Below are positions 34,366-45,060 of a stretch of 64,000 bases of DNA, in pieces (the stretch's first letter is position 1; every line of letters begins with the position of its first letter). Location: NCBI GenBank assembly GCA_039519185.1, contig CM076847.1, positions 87,826,360 to 87,890,359 of the forward strand. Direction: 5' to 3'. Made by a program: the position numbers and the translations under genes. Origin of the DNA: Astragalus membranaceus (Eukaryota > Streptophyta > Magnoliopsida > Fabales > Fabaceae). The notes under the pieces were generated by a model. That model did not search any database. It had not been told where the DNA came from and worked only from the letters and a program-made list of their open reading frames with translations.

Positions 34366-34967
34366 GACTTATGATGCTGTTGTTGGAGACATGACCATAA
34401 TAGAGGAAAGATTGCAGTATGTGGATTTTACCGTACCATATGCAGAATCAGGATTGTCAATGATAGTTCAAGCTAATCCTGAAGAATCAGCATGGATGTT
34501 TATGAAGCCCTTTACCTGGCAATTGTGGATGGTTATAGCTTTAATTTTGATTTACACAATGTTAGTAGTTTGGTGGCTTGAGAGAGAACCCAATCCTGAG
34601 TTTCAAGGAAATTGGAAGATCCAGCTCAGCACAGCTCTTTGGTTTACCTTCTCTTCACTCTTCTTTGCTCATAGTGAGTATCATTGTTTCAATCTCAGAC
34701 TCATTTGCAATTTTGGTGTTAAAGAAAGCTCCTAATTAATTGAAAACAGTCAAGTGAATTCTATGCTTTTCTCTTGCAGGGGAAAAAATGCACAGCAGCT
34801 TAACTAGAGTGGTGATGGCCTCATGGTTTTTTCTAGTATTGATTATAAACTCAAGCTACACTGCTAGTCTTTCTTCAATGCTAACAGTTAAACAACTGCG
34901 ACCAAATGTCACAGACATTCAGTGGCTAAAGAACAATAACAAGAAACTCAGGATTTGTATTCATTAG
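34366..34967 (+). pseudogene. Captured glutamate receptor-like channel (GLR) fragment
   Basis: Two exons (to 34673 and from 34780), separated by a GTGAGT…TTGCAG intron, read YDAVVGDMTIIEERLQYVDF, then a first transmembrane helix (WQLWMVIALILIYTMLVVWW). A pore-region exon follows (STALWFTFSSLFFAH), then SSYTASLSSMLTVKQLRP, the GLR gate motif after TM3. The frame ends at TAG 34965-34967. It covers the S1 end to TM3 of a plant GLR; the ligand-binding lobes and TM4 are missing. It sits between two pieces of a captured myosin gene. Confidence 0.88.
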
Positions 34968-35029
34968 TAATACTTGTATTCTAGAATTCTTATGATGTGA
35001 ATTCTTTTTTGGTTATTAAGGTTTACCAG

Positions 35030-35286
35030 GTGCCTCCTTTCTTGGTACGTAAAGTGTTCACTCAAATATTCTCATTCATCAATGTTCAACTATTCAACAG
35101 GTAATCTCTATCCCCCCACTTTGCATTGCAAGTAACATTGCAGAATGTCGAGTTTTTTATGGACTTAATCTGATTATTACTTGCAGTCTTCTGTTGCGTC
35201 GTGAGTGTTGTTCGTTCAGCAATGGGGAGTATGTGAAGACAGGTTTGGCTGAATTAGAACAGTGGTGTGTCGAGGCAACAGAGGAG
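35030..35286 (+). pseudogene. Captured myosin XI tail, two further exons
   Basis: Exon 35030-35100 reads VPPFLVRKVFTQIFSFINVQ and exon 35187-35286 reads LLLRRECCSFSNGEYV and LAELEQWCVEATEE. They join in phase across a GTAATC…TTGCAG intron. Both belong to the dilute domain of myosin XI, downstream of the piece at 34111. The next exon that would follow in a myosin gene was not found. Confidence 0.87.
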
Positions 35287-35705
35287 GTGAGCACCAATCA
35301 ACTATTTTTAGTTCTACTTTTCCATTTTTAAATTTTCACTTCAATCTCTTGTTGAAAAAACCTTCACCTCAATCTATTTTGTACAGTAGGTAGACTAACA
35401 AACTAGTTTGTTATTTCCTGCTATTTTCAATCTCACAGCACTTTGTATGCTATGATTGTTGTAATCCTCTTGGATGATCAAAACTAGCCTTTTTTTGAAT
35501 CTCTCAACTTTGTATGTTTTCATTTTTGAAGGTCAAGGAACTGGAATCATAGCTCATGATTGAGAGAAAGCTGTTTCCTAATGAATTCGACATGTTTGGT
35601 AAGCTAAGCTGACTTTCTTTTTATGAATAGGATTATATTGAAACACTTCAAAGTCCATCTCATAAATATGAAGTGATTTTCATTTTCTTTGGTAATACTT
35701 TTTTA

Positions 35706-36040
35706 GGAGTTGTTATCCTAATGCAAATGATTTTGAGTCCGAGGTCATTCCAATGGCTGCAAAAGATTTTAAAGTCCAGGTAGTTGCTGAAAGTAAACAC
35801 TACCCCGGTTATACAAATTGTTATAGCGAAAATATTCTGTTCAAAGTAGCCTTTGATTCATGCATTGATTTATCATATTTTGTTTTTAAAGTAAATAATC
35901 AAGTTTTGCCCTTCTATTTCATCACAGTGAGTTACCTTAATTGGGATGTGAATGAATACTTGGATGCTAGTTCACCTGATGACGAAGCTTTCAAGTTGGA
36001 AGCAGGACAAGATAAATGCATACTTAGGCTTATAACATCC
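35706..36040 (+). pseudogene. Unidentified captured exon fragments
   Basis: SCYPNANDFESEVIPMAAKD (exon-like, ending VQ before GTAGTT) and WDVNEYLDASSPDDEAFKLE at about 35940-36020 have coding-like composition. I do not recognise the source gene or genes. Confidence 0.3.
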
Positions 36041-36265
36041 TGCTGCAACAGTGTGTTCATACTTAGGCTTATAATTGGCTGTCAAGTAATTTTTGAGACA
36101 ACATGCCACGTTCTGGAAGAAAATTCTAATATTCTTCTATATAGTAAGACCAACTTTACTAAGCATCTATGTTTTCACTTCTATGTTTTCACTTTACTAC
36201 ATTCTACTATATTTATTCTACTATACATGTTTCTATTTTCACTCTTCTTATATCTTCTTGTATAG

Positions 36266-36325
36266 GTTGTTGGAACTCCTTATTACATGTGTCCTGAGCT
36301 TCTTGCTGACATACTATATGGTTAT
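36266..36325 (+). pseudogene. Captured NEK-type protein kinase exon fragment
   Basis: After a TATAG acceptor the frame reads VVGTPYYMCPELLADILYGY. This is kinase subdomain VIII (GTPxYMxPE), and the ELLADIxYGY continuation is typical of plant NIMA-related kinases. The fragment ends within AT-rich sequence without a clear donor. No other kinase motifs are present. Confidence 0.7.
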
Positions 36326-36427
36326 AATTTATTAACCTCACAAATGTGTCTTTTGTTAGTCGTTACGAACAAAAGAGACAACTAGGGAGTAAAATTACTT
36401 GCTTATCTATGTTTGTTTGGGTTTCAG

Positions 36428-36630
36428 GTTGGTCTACAATTGAGGCCATTGATTCTTTGATACGTAAAGCAGGCTACAATGGTTCGATCACTGAGTCACT
36501 CAGGAAACGCATACAGCTGACCAAATACCAAAGCACCTTATTTACAATGCACTTTGGTGAATACGTTTCCTATCTGAAACAGGCAAGGGGTGAAGCTCCA
36601 TCCATTCTTGGAGCTAAGCTGAGTAGCTAG
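36428..36630 (+). pseudogene. Unidentified captured terminal exon
   Basis: From a TTTCAG acceptor the frame reads STIEAIDSLIRKAGYNGSIT, RKRIQLTKYQS and YLKQARGEAPSILGAKLSS, then TAG. It looks like a genuine C-terminal exon. I cannot name the family. Confidence 0.5.
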
Positions 36631-36985
36631 TCTTTTCTTTATTTAACTTTTTTTTAAAGCTGCATAGCTTCCTTGGTAAAAGAAGGAATACAATTCCAAT
36701 AGAGAAGAACTTGCTGCATAATTAAGTATTAGCCTTTATGCATGTGTGTGCTTGTTCATTCTTTGGTAGCAGACAAAACTTGCTGCATTCAAAGAATGCT
36801 ACATCATGTGATTGAGAGTGAAATCCTATTAGAGTTGAAAATGGGTTTTGAGATTGGAATTGTTTCTCATGAGCTTAATTGATTGGAATTCCGTAGTAAT
36901 AGTTTGAAACTCTTTCTGACTTAGGTTCTATTAGGCATCAGCTTAACTAGGTGTATGTACAAATAATAACACTAGCATTTTTTAG

Positions 36986-37193
36986 ATTGTTTGAATACTA
37001 CAAGGGAGGCTGCAGCAAGGGAGCAATCTCAATCTGCTCAAGAGGAGGCTGATGAGTGGAAGCGGAAGTATGACATTGCTGTTAAAGAAGTAAAAGCTGC
37101 TCTAGAGAAGGCAGCTATAGTGCAGGAGCGCACAAACAAGCAAACACAGCTGAAGGAAGATGCTTTAAGAGAAGAATTTTATGGTACTTTTAA
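36986..37193 (+). pseudogene. Captured guanylate-binding protein coiled-coil exon
   Basis: After a TTTTTTAG acceptor the frame reads REAAAREQSQSAQEEADEWK and QERTNKQTQLKEDALREE, ending at a GTACTT donor. This is the long coiled coil of plant guanylate-binding family (GBPL) proteins. The GTPase domain is absent. Confidence 0.78.
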
Positions 37194-37905
37194 GTTTAAT
37201 GAATTGTTGTAATTTTGTTTTTCCTTGATGCCTTGTATAACTTTTAAGTTTAATGAATTGTTGTAATTTTGTGCTTCTAGCACTTTTAAGTTCAATAGAA
37301 GTAAATTTATGAATTATTGAATTATTATGAGTTGCTGCTTTATGGAAATCAATTTTGGGTTGTTTTTGTATCTAGTAATGGGTGTTGTTGTTGAATTTCT
37401 AGAGAACAATAGTAACAATTGGTGGGTTGTTTTTATAATTTTTTTTTAAAAAAAATGGACATTTTGAATCGGTTATCTAAAGAACCGATTTTAAATGTAG
37501 TATTTTGAATCGGTTATTTAACTGATTCAAAATGTCCCTACATTTAGAATTAGCAGTTTTCGAATCGGTTGTTTAAATAACCGATTTAAAATGTCATATT
37601 TTGAATCGGTTATTTAACCGATTCAAAATGTCCCTACATTTAGAATCGGCAGTATTCGAATCGGCAAATAACCGACTCCAAATGTGCCAAATAACCGATT
37701 CAAAAGGCCTTTTTTGTACTAGTGTGCGTGTGAAGGTGGGGAAGGCATGCACTATTGGGAGCATCCTCCGGAGCGCATTTTACAATTTTTGCATGATGAT
37801 TGTATTGGAGTTTCTACTCCTAGATTAGTTTCCGTGTAGCTCGTAGTTTTCGTTTCGGGCATTTGAGCCCCTATTATATTAAAAAAAAAAAAGACCAAAA
37901 CACAC

Positions 37906-38378
37906 ACGCAAACTAAACATCAGCTACACCAAAACACATAAAAGACACCCAACCAAGGCAACATAGTTATTATGGGTATTCTTCCAGCCATAAGACATGG
38001 TATTAACAAGACCTTTTTGAAATTGAAAAGGTTGAGTTTATGTTGTATCATGTGAAACAATTGCATATGATCTATATATTAATTGTTTTACTTGTGATTG
38101 TAGTAAGTAGTGTGGATGGATTCACTGAGATTTTTATGTTACCACGACCCACATTACTAATGAATCATCCTCGAGATACACATTTCACATTGTTTACAAC
38201 AACATCTACATTGAACGCTTGACCCCAGAACAAAACATTATTCATGGGTACCCAAATGCACCACATCCCTGCTAGCCAAAAAATATATCTCATTTTCTTT
38301 GATTAGCTTCATAAGGATTTTTTTAGAGAAGTTACTAACTAAAGTTACTGGTAGAAATTAGGGCGTTACTCATTGGTA
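37906..38378. repeat. Flank of copy 3, partly duplicated
   Basis: Includes sequence homologous to 27490-27650 and, near 38300-38400, to 28760-28860. No gene is seen before the copy-3 C-terminal exon. Confidence 0.45.
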
Positions 38379-39264
38379 TCAAAGCACTTCAATCCTTTGT
38401 ATTGTGAGTTGTGCTTCGAGAGTGACCCAATTTATGGTGTCTGTTTCTAGTATTCTGTAGAACTGACCTAAATCAGTGTGCGTCATTCTTTTAACACAAC
38501 TCCCTTTGTGCATACTTCTTTGGTGAGTGATACTTTGACCGAATTTTTTTTGAAGCCAAACTAGTAACATACCTGCACATGCGCACGAGTAGTGGTGTGT
38601 TCTTTAAAATGAAGAAAATTTTAAAAAATGGACAATTTTAACTAGCTTAATAATGTCTTTAGATGAGGAATACCGAAAAATAGATTGGCACAATAAAATA
38701 AGTATTAATTAAGTTTAAAGCCTGATCGTTCAATACTAGTTATCACCAAATGACAGTTGAGGTTTATGAAATTGTCCAAGGCAACTACACTCTACTATCT
38801 CTGAAAGCAATGCATACATAATTCACCATATTTTTGCACCTAAATCAATGAAAAAAAGTTACCAAGTAAGATATTTTGACGGGTAGAGCTCAAGGTTTCA
38901 AATTGCGGTTGCGGTCGCGGTTGCGGTTGCGGCAGTTGCGGTTGCGGCCATTGCGGTCGCTGCGATGCGTATTGCGGTCGATGCGGCGTGAAATAATTTT
39001 ATATTCACACAAAAAATTTAAAAAAATCCTATAATAATTGTAATTCTTTATATATATTTTATTTATAGTTATTTTATAAACTTTCATTCGTTTTTAAGAC
39101 ATTAGATCATTAATTGTTGCGAAACGAACATGATGTAGATAATAAACTTTTTAAATTCTATTATTAATCAAATATAAGCATGGCATAAAGAAGTAAGAAC
39201 TCCATAGTATATAATATAAAATACATAATACAAACCAAGTCACAAATGGTTTTAATGATACGTG

Positions 39265-42200
39265 CTACCACATGGTGGAATGACGCGGAGGATCATAACC
39301 TCTACTTTCACTTTGACTCTCATCTTGTGTAGCTCCTTGCCCAAAGATATAACCATAAACTTCACTACTTGATTGTTGATGATAAGGATCTTCATAAGTC
39401 ATTGATTGTTGGGAGTATGATGAAGCTTCATCACTTGCATATTGGTTATATGGGTTGAAAGAAGGATACTGATAAACAGGTGGATAAAATATTTGACTGC
39501 TTTGAGAAGAATCACCAATCCCAAAGTCACCAAAACTTTGTGCAATACTAGAAGAGGAAGAATCTTCAAGTGAAACCTTTTGTTTTCTTTTTCCTTTTTT
39601 TCTAGACTTTGAGCTTTCTCTTCTTCCACTAGGTAGTGAACTATCAGAAGGAGCCATGTCAGTCAAGCTCCTATAACGTCTATTATTTGGTGATTCCCCA
39701 TATGGATCATTTTGAGTTTGCTCATCAACTTCTTCTTCATACCCTCTACCCTCACCATCACCATCACCTTCTCCGGCTTCTTCATTACCTCCCCCATCAC
39801 CACTATTATCACTTGGTGGACTTAAACCGCCACTATTTCCATCATTATCATCAAGAACTATAACCTCTTCATCATCTGTATCCACTATAGGCAACCATTC
39901 AGAATTTTGTACTCCATCCAATAATGGATCTTCTCTCTCTTCCATCCATGGAGATAATGGATCATCTTCTTGAAATATGTAGTCAAGATTAATAGGATTA
40001 AAACTTTCTTCAATTTCTTCTTGACTATTTCTCTTTTGATACCTCATTTTCAACTTCATGTTGTAGTGTACGAAAACAAGCTTTTGCAACTTGTTATACT
40101 TGAGTTTATTCCTTACTTTTGTGTGGATATAACTAAATGTACTCCAATTCCTCTCACAATTTGTGGCAGAAGTTGTTTGACTGACAACTTTCATAGCTAC
40201 ACGTTGAAGTTCAGGAGCACATGAACCATAGACCTCCCACCATTCAGCTTTGTAATGGAGAAACAAAATTAAATCAATTATTAGCCATATTAAGAAATAA
40301 AGTTAAACAGACACACTTACAAAAAAAAATTAGTTTTTTTACCTGTTTTCATCTTAGACCAAGAGTTTCGGGCGAGAGGCGTACCAAATGTTTCACCCTT
40401 TTCTTTATATAGCATCAACTAGGTAACATAAGTTCATAACAACATATATCAATACATAAACATGTTTTGATGATAAGTTCTTTACAAGATTAAAATATAA
40501 ATATTCATTACTAACTTGGTTTATGGCTTTGATTTGATCCTCCATGTTTCTTTCTATTCTGCTGATAACTCTAGTTGTTCCTTCAAATGTTTCTTTATAA
40601 ACATCAGCTCCATGCTCAACTCCATATTGAAATTGTGGATTAAGAAAATAGCCTAAAAAAATTATTTATTGAGAATACTATCATGATGTTATAAATTTAA
40701 AATTACATGATGAAGTTATAATTATAAAATAAATTGACATACCTGCAGAATGAAGATCAGAATGCATGTATCTCCAACGCTTGTCAATTATCTCATTATA
40801 GGTGGAATGATAACGAGAGTTTTGTTGAATTGCTTGTTTAGCGCGATCAATTGCTTCATATAAAAATCCCATTGTTGGTTTCTCGTCACCATCGACCAAC
40901 CTCAAAACTTTGACAAGAGGCTCAAACACTTTCAATATATCTCTAGCCTTACTCCAAAATTCCTTATTCAAAACAATTTTCTTTGCTTCATATCCCAGTC
41001 CTTTCTTGTCTTTAGCAAATTTTGTTTTCGCAAACTCTTCAGATTTGAACATTTTTTCCAAACCTTGTTTTTGCTTCACAATTGCTTGAAGTTGTAGGAA
41101 TTGTGTTGCAAACCGGGTAACAACGGGACGGATAATTTCTCTATTTCCAGTATACTTTTTCATGAGATTGACAATATATATGTGGTTATAGATGAAGGTT
41201 GTAACGATTCTTGCATCACCCAACAACTTTTCTACATTTTTCTTTTTTCCTATATCCTCCAAGCAAAGATCCAAACAATGAGCTGCACAAGAAGACCAGT
41301 ACAAATGTGGTCTCTTCTCCATTAGTTTATGCCCGGCTGCTTTTAATGCTGCCTCATTATCAATGACAACATGAACAATAAATTCTTCACCCACTTCTTC
41401 CACAACATCATCCAATAATTTGAAATAGTAGTCAGTATTTCTACTATCAACACCGGATGCATCGACGGATTTCCAAAAAATTGTTCCTTTATAACAATAC
41501 ACCAAAAAATTCATAATGTGAGTATGATTGATACCGTATGTCCAACCATCACACATTATTGTTACCCCTCTATGTTGAAAAACTTTTTTCATACTATCAA
41601 CCCATTTCAACATGTCTTGGTATTCTTTCTCTAAGTATATATCTGGGACTTCATAAGGAGTTGGGCATGGAGCTTTTCCCACCTCAGAAGCAATATAAAT
41701 CAAATTGTGCAACCAAGGAGACTTGGCTAAATTCATAGGTAATCGCTCATAAATTAAAAATTTGCTTACCGCTTCTCCAAGCTTCTTCTTCATTGATTTC
41801 AGGAAGCCCTTATCAATTCTTGGTTGCTTACTACTTTTGCTCCTCATAAGGTCAATGTCAGTAGATCTCAAAGAAAAAGCAATATCTTCTGGCCTTTCAA
41901 CACCACTAACACTCGTACGCGAGCTTCCACCTTCTTCATAGAGATTTCCATGCCCTCCTGTTTCCCGTCTGAATCGTTGCCTATGTTCCCATGCATGGTG
42001 TGATTTAATGCTTTCTTGTGTAGCAAGTCTTATTTGATCATCAAGAAGATCATCTATGTCTTCTTCATTTTCTCCTCTCAGACGTGCTTCAAATTCTTCT
42101 TTTCTTTTTTTAGAATCATTTTTCTTTACTTTCCCATCAAGTAAGAGTTTCATCATATTTTCCCTCACCATAGTATTCACTCTAGTACAACCTGCGACTT

Positions 42201-42387
42201 GTCCTTTCATGTGTGCTAGATGTTGCTTCAGTCTAGTAATGCCACCTTTTATTACTTTGTGACAAAGTTTGCATTTAATGTTATTCCGATTTCCAGATAC
42301 TGGCTTTCCAAAATGCCATCCAATATCTTCACTTGGAGCATTCTCTAATCTTTCTGTTGGAAATGGTTCTTCACCTAAATCATCCAT
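39265..42387 (-). CDS. hAT transposase with BED zinc finger, 946 aa
   Basis: Exons 40743-42387, 40516-40652, 40343-40418 and 39265-40247 join with GT-AG introns and matching phases into 947 codons including the stop. A BED-type zinc finger is at about 39-67 (C39, C42, H56, H59/C67). A DUF659-type region follows. The first catalytic Asp lies in IMCDGWT (about 280) and the second in VVIDNEAALK (about 343), with the CxxH pair in SSCAAHCLDLCLED just after. The hAT dimerisation segment in the last exon has SATNCERNWSTFSYIHTK, containing the catalytic Glu, and NKLKYNKLQKLVFVHYN. A low-complexity acidic and Ser/Tyr-rich tail follows. The length is within the usual range of plant BED-DUF659 hAT proteins. 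It should bind the element's ends and catalyse cut-and-paste excision in the nucleus. Confidence 0.93.
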
Positions 42388-43566
42388 GAATTAGTGATTA
42401 TCTGAACACAAACAAGCAAACAAATTAGTAATTACTTACTACTATAATATTATCAAACATTTAAAGTTTAGTACAAATCACACAAGACACACATATTCAA
42501 ATATCAATACAAATCATTCAAATAAGTATTAATTGATAAAAAAATAAATAGTCCAAAAAAGTGTTGGGCTGTTGGCCAGTATTCACTACCACACACACAA
42601 CCAAATCTCCTAAATTCCCTTCAAACCCCTTTCAATTCTCAACCACACACATACATCCCTGATCCCACATTCCCACACACACGCCACACACATCCCTCAT
42701 CTTACAAATCCCAAAAACTAAAAATATAAAAAAAACAAAACACAAGCACAAACACACACCACACACAAATGATAAAAAAAACACACACCACACACGACAC
42801 AAATAAAAAATAATAAAAACACACACCACTCACCACCGCACAATCATCTCACAAATAAATAAATAAAAAATAATAAAAACAAAACACAAACCCAAGCGGC
42901 ACTCTCACAGAGTCACAGACACACAATCAAACACAAAACCATCGCACTCTCACAGAGTCACAGACACAATCTCACGATTCTCAGTTTCTCACCACACTCA
43001 TCACATTCACAACACACGGTCACACACAGACACAGAGACCCTGTGAACCTTTGATCTGAAATACCCATACACTCACTCACACTAATTGATAACCACACAG
43101 CCATGAATATGGAACAGAGTAAAGCAAGAAATGGAATAAAGCATAAACCAGAGGATAGAAAAAGAGGAACATTACCAAATACCAGTATTGAAGAGGTGGT
43201 CTTGAAACAGAGAAGAAACCAGAGGAGAGGAAACCAGATCTGAATTCAGTTTGTCTTCAAAATGAGTAAAGTGGATGAAGACATGAAGTCTCACTGCTAA
43301 CAAGGTACCGAATCTACTTTAGATATGTCAAAAAAAGAATAAGAATCCACTTTAGCTCTGCAAAATTTGTTTTTTGGATTGTACGGAGCTGTTGCGGTCA
43401 AAACGGGGTTACGTTGCGGTGAAACGGCGTTACATTGCGGTTCCGTTGCGGAAAAAGGGGGGATTTCAGATCACATCGCAATTGCGGTGGGATGCCGTAT
43501 CAGTGACTTCCGCAACCGCAGTATTGCGGCCGCAACACCTGTTGCGGTCCGCAATTTGAAACCTTG
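42388..43566 (-). promoter_or_regulatory. 5' region of the hAT transposase gene
   Basis: Upstream of the ATG lie (CA)n-rich sequence (about 42590-43040), with ACACACAC and CTCACAGAGTCACAGACAC repeated, and then the GCGGTTGCGG subterminal repeats. The promoter must lie here, but no core element was identified. Confidence 0.4.
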
Positions 43567-44218
43567 GTAGAGCTCATAAGTCTATTGTTTAGACCAACCA
43601 AAAATAAATCATGATCTTTTATTTTATGAATTAATTATTGGAAGACAAGATGCTGAAATCACAATAAGAAACTTTCTCTTTTTTACCGACCAAAGTGTTC
43701 CTCTTCTTCTTTATTGCAGTTGATCCCTCTCCTGATGCTGCTGGCCTTTTTTGCTTTACCATGGGAGTCTTTTCAGAATTTTTGCTACAATGTGTACTCA
43801 TAGATCATATATAGATTAAGAGACACTCATAAAAGATTAAAAAAATTTGCCAATCTTAAATGTCAGTACTTCAATTGAAAGACATGAATAGTTATCCAAT
43901 TTCAAATTAGTCGAAACTTTCTCTACATAGTTTTGATAAGTAAAATCAATTAAACAGAACACAAAAAAGTACACTAACCCTATACAAAAAACTTACACTT
44001 AAAATAAATAATCTATATAACTACGACCATGACCTTAACTTTGTTAAATGTATTAAGTTGAAATAGTATATTATTGTAATTTTAACTTTGATAGACTTTT
44101 AATTCTCAGAACTTCATTAACATTAAGGTTTGCCAGCCGGACAAACTGGATTGGAGACTCACTTGTTTTTATGGCTGTCCTGAATCTAGTAGAAGAAGGG
44201 AGTCTTGGGACCTGCTGA

Positions 44219-45060
44219 TAGAGCTGGCAAAGTGGGCCGGGCCCGCCGGGCTGGGCCGGTTTAGCCCCAAAAATGGGAGGACTTGGGCCGAAGGAATTGA
44301 GCCCGCTTTTACATCCGGGCTTTTTAGCCCGGTCCGCAAAATCCCGAGCCCGCGTCGGGCTAGCCCGACCGGGCTATGGGTAGCCCGCAAGCCCGTATAT
44401 ATATATATATACATACATACTTGTGATAAACTTGTGATTTGGAATCATAAACTTGTGATTTGGTTTGTGCATCATGCTGATTCAAAGAATTAAGACCCAT
44501 TTTGCATATTGCTGTGTTTACATGCAGATAACTGATGCATGCAATGCTTGCTTTGAGCAAAAACAAATTTTCACTCAAGAGGTTCTTGCCAAAGTTTTGA
44601 ATCAATTGGTATGTAATGTGGGGATCACTTCATTTGTATTCGGGATGGAAATTCAAATAGATTGATCTAATATAGCAGATGCTCATTCCTGCAGGTTGAG
44701 CAGATTCCTCTTCCTTTACTGTTCATGCGAACAGTTTTACAAGCAATTGGTGCTTTTCCAACACTGGTAAGAAGTGTCGTGTTGTAATAATGCAATCAAA
44801 CATGTTTGATTGTTTATGCTGTAACAGAATTCAGGAAATTGACCAGGAGATCTTGATATTGGGGAAAAGTGCCCGGTTACATGATAGTATCGCGCATAAT
44901 GCGGGCTAGCCCGAAAAGCCCGCAGCCCGCATAGGGCTAGGCTTGGGCCATAAAGGGTGGGCCCGAATTTCAACCCGGGCTTTTTAGCCCGGCCCTTAAA
45001 AGCCCGAGTCCGTAGCGGGCCAGCCCGACATGGGCCGGGTAGCCCGTTTTGCCAGCTCTA
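44219..45060 (+). mobile_element. Pack-hAT element carrying symplekin exons, 842 bp
   Basis: The ends TAGAGCTGGCAAA and TTTTGCCAGCTCTA are inverted, and the 8-bp TSD CCTGCTGA at 44211-44218 and 45061-45068 is perfect. GC-rich subterminal blocks (CGGGCTTTTTAGCCCGG-like) occur at both ends. The middle ~430 bp is unrelated host sequence with two exons of a symplekin gene. No transposase is present. Confidence 0.92.
44528..44766 (+). pseudogene. Captured symplekin fragment: two exons and the intron between
   Basis: Exon 44528-44608 encodes 27 residues (ITDACNACFEQKQIF, LAKVLNQL). Exon 44695-44766 encodes 24 residues (QIPLPLLFMRTVLQAIG, then AFPTL). They are in phase and flanked by canonical acceptors and donors (CATGCAG, GTATGT, CTGCAG, GTAAGA). 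The sequence matches the C-terminal symplekin domain of the polyadenylation scaffold. The intron is 86 bp. Both exons are open, so a host transcript reading through could include them. It is only a fragment and cannot act as symplekin. Confidence 0.88.

Larger units (their letters stand above)
33411..37724 (+). mobile_element. Pack-CACTA element with at least four captured genes, 4.3 kb
   Basis: The left end CACTACTGCAAAATG and right end (inverse CACTAGTACAAAAAAGG) are CACTA termini, with the 3-bp TSD TGC at 33408-33410 and 37725-37727. Subterminal zones contain many GAATCGGTT…AACCGATTC palindromes (about 33445-33660 and 37460-37705), as expected for transposase binding. No transposase gene is present. 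The interior holds plus-strand exon fragments of myosin XI, a glutamate receptor-like channel, a NEK-type kinase and a guanylate-binding protein, plus unidentified exons, all behind a leader ending in a CAG|GTACCC donor at 34026. It is therefore a non-autonomous gene-capturing element. Confidence 0.87.
33164..37893 (+). mobile_element. 5'-truncated LINE, split by a CACTA element
   Basis: LINE sequence at 33164-33410 encodes an RNase H-type segment (VELQLDSKVVVSQLTG, ILHIYREANMVADSLAS). It resumes at 37725-37893 with the ORF end, a short 3'UTR (TTTGAGCCCC) and a poly(A) run. The 12-bp TSD ACCAAAACACAC lies at 33152-33163 and 37894-37905. The interruption is the element at 33411-37724, whose TSD is TGC. 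Confidence 0.82.
38891..43566 (-). mobile_element. Apparently intact autonomous hAT element, 4.7 kb
   Basis: Terminal inverted repeats CAAGGTTTCAAATTGCGG and its inverse are perfect over 18 bp. The 8-bp TSD GTAGAGCT at 38883-38890 and 43567-43574 is also perfect. Subterminal regions are dense in GCGGTTGCGG-type repeats at both ends, a usual pattern for transposase binding. The single gene inside has four in-phase exons without stops. Perfect ends, a perfect TSD and an open gene together suggest recent transposition. Confidence 0.93.

Noticed and set aside
35753..36265. 170-codon frame as an intact gene
   Set aside because: It crosses acceptor- and donor-like sites and AT-rich intronic sequence in a Pack-CACTA. 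Only short parts look exon-like.
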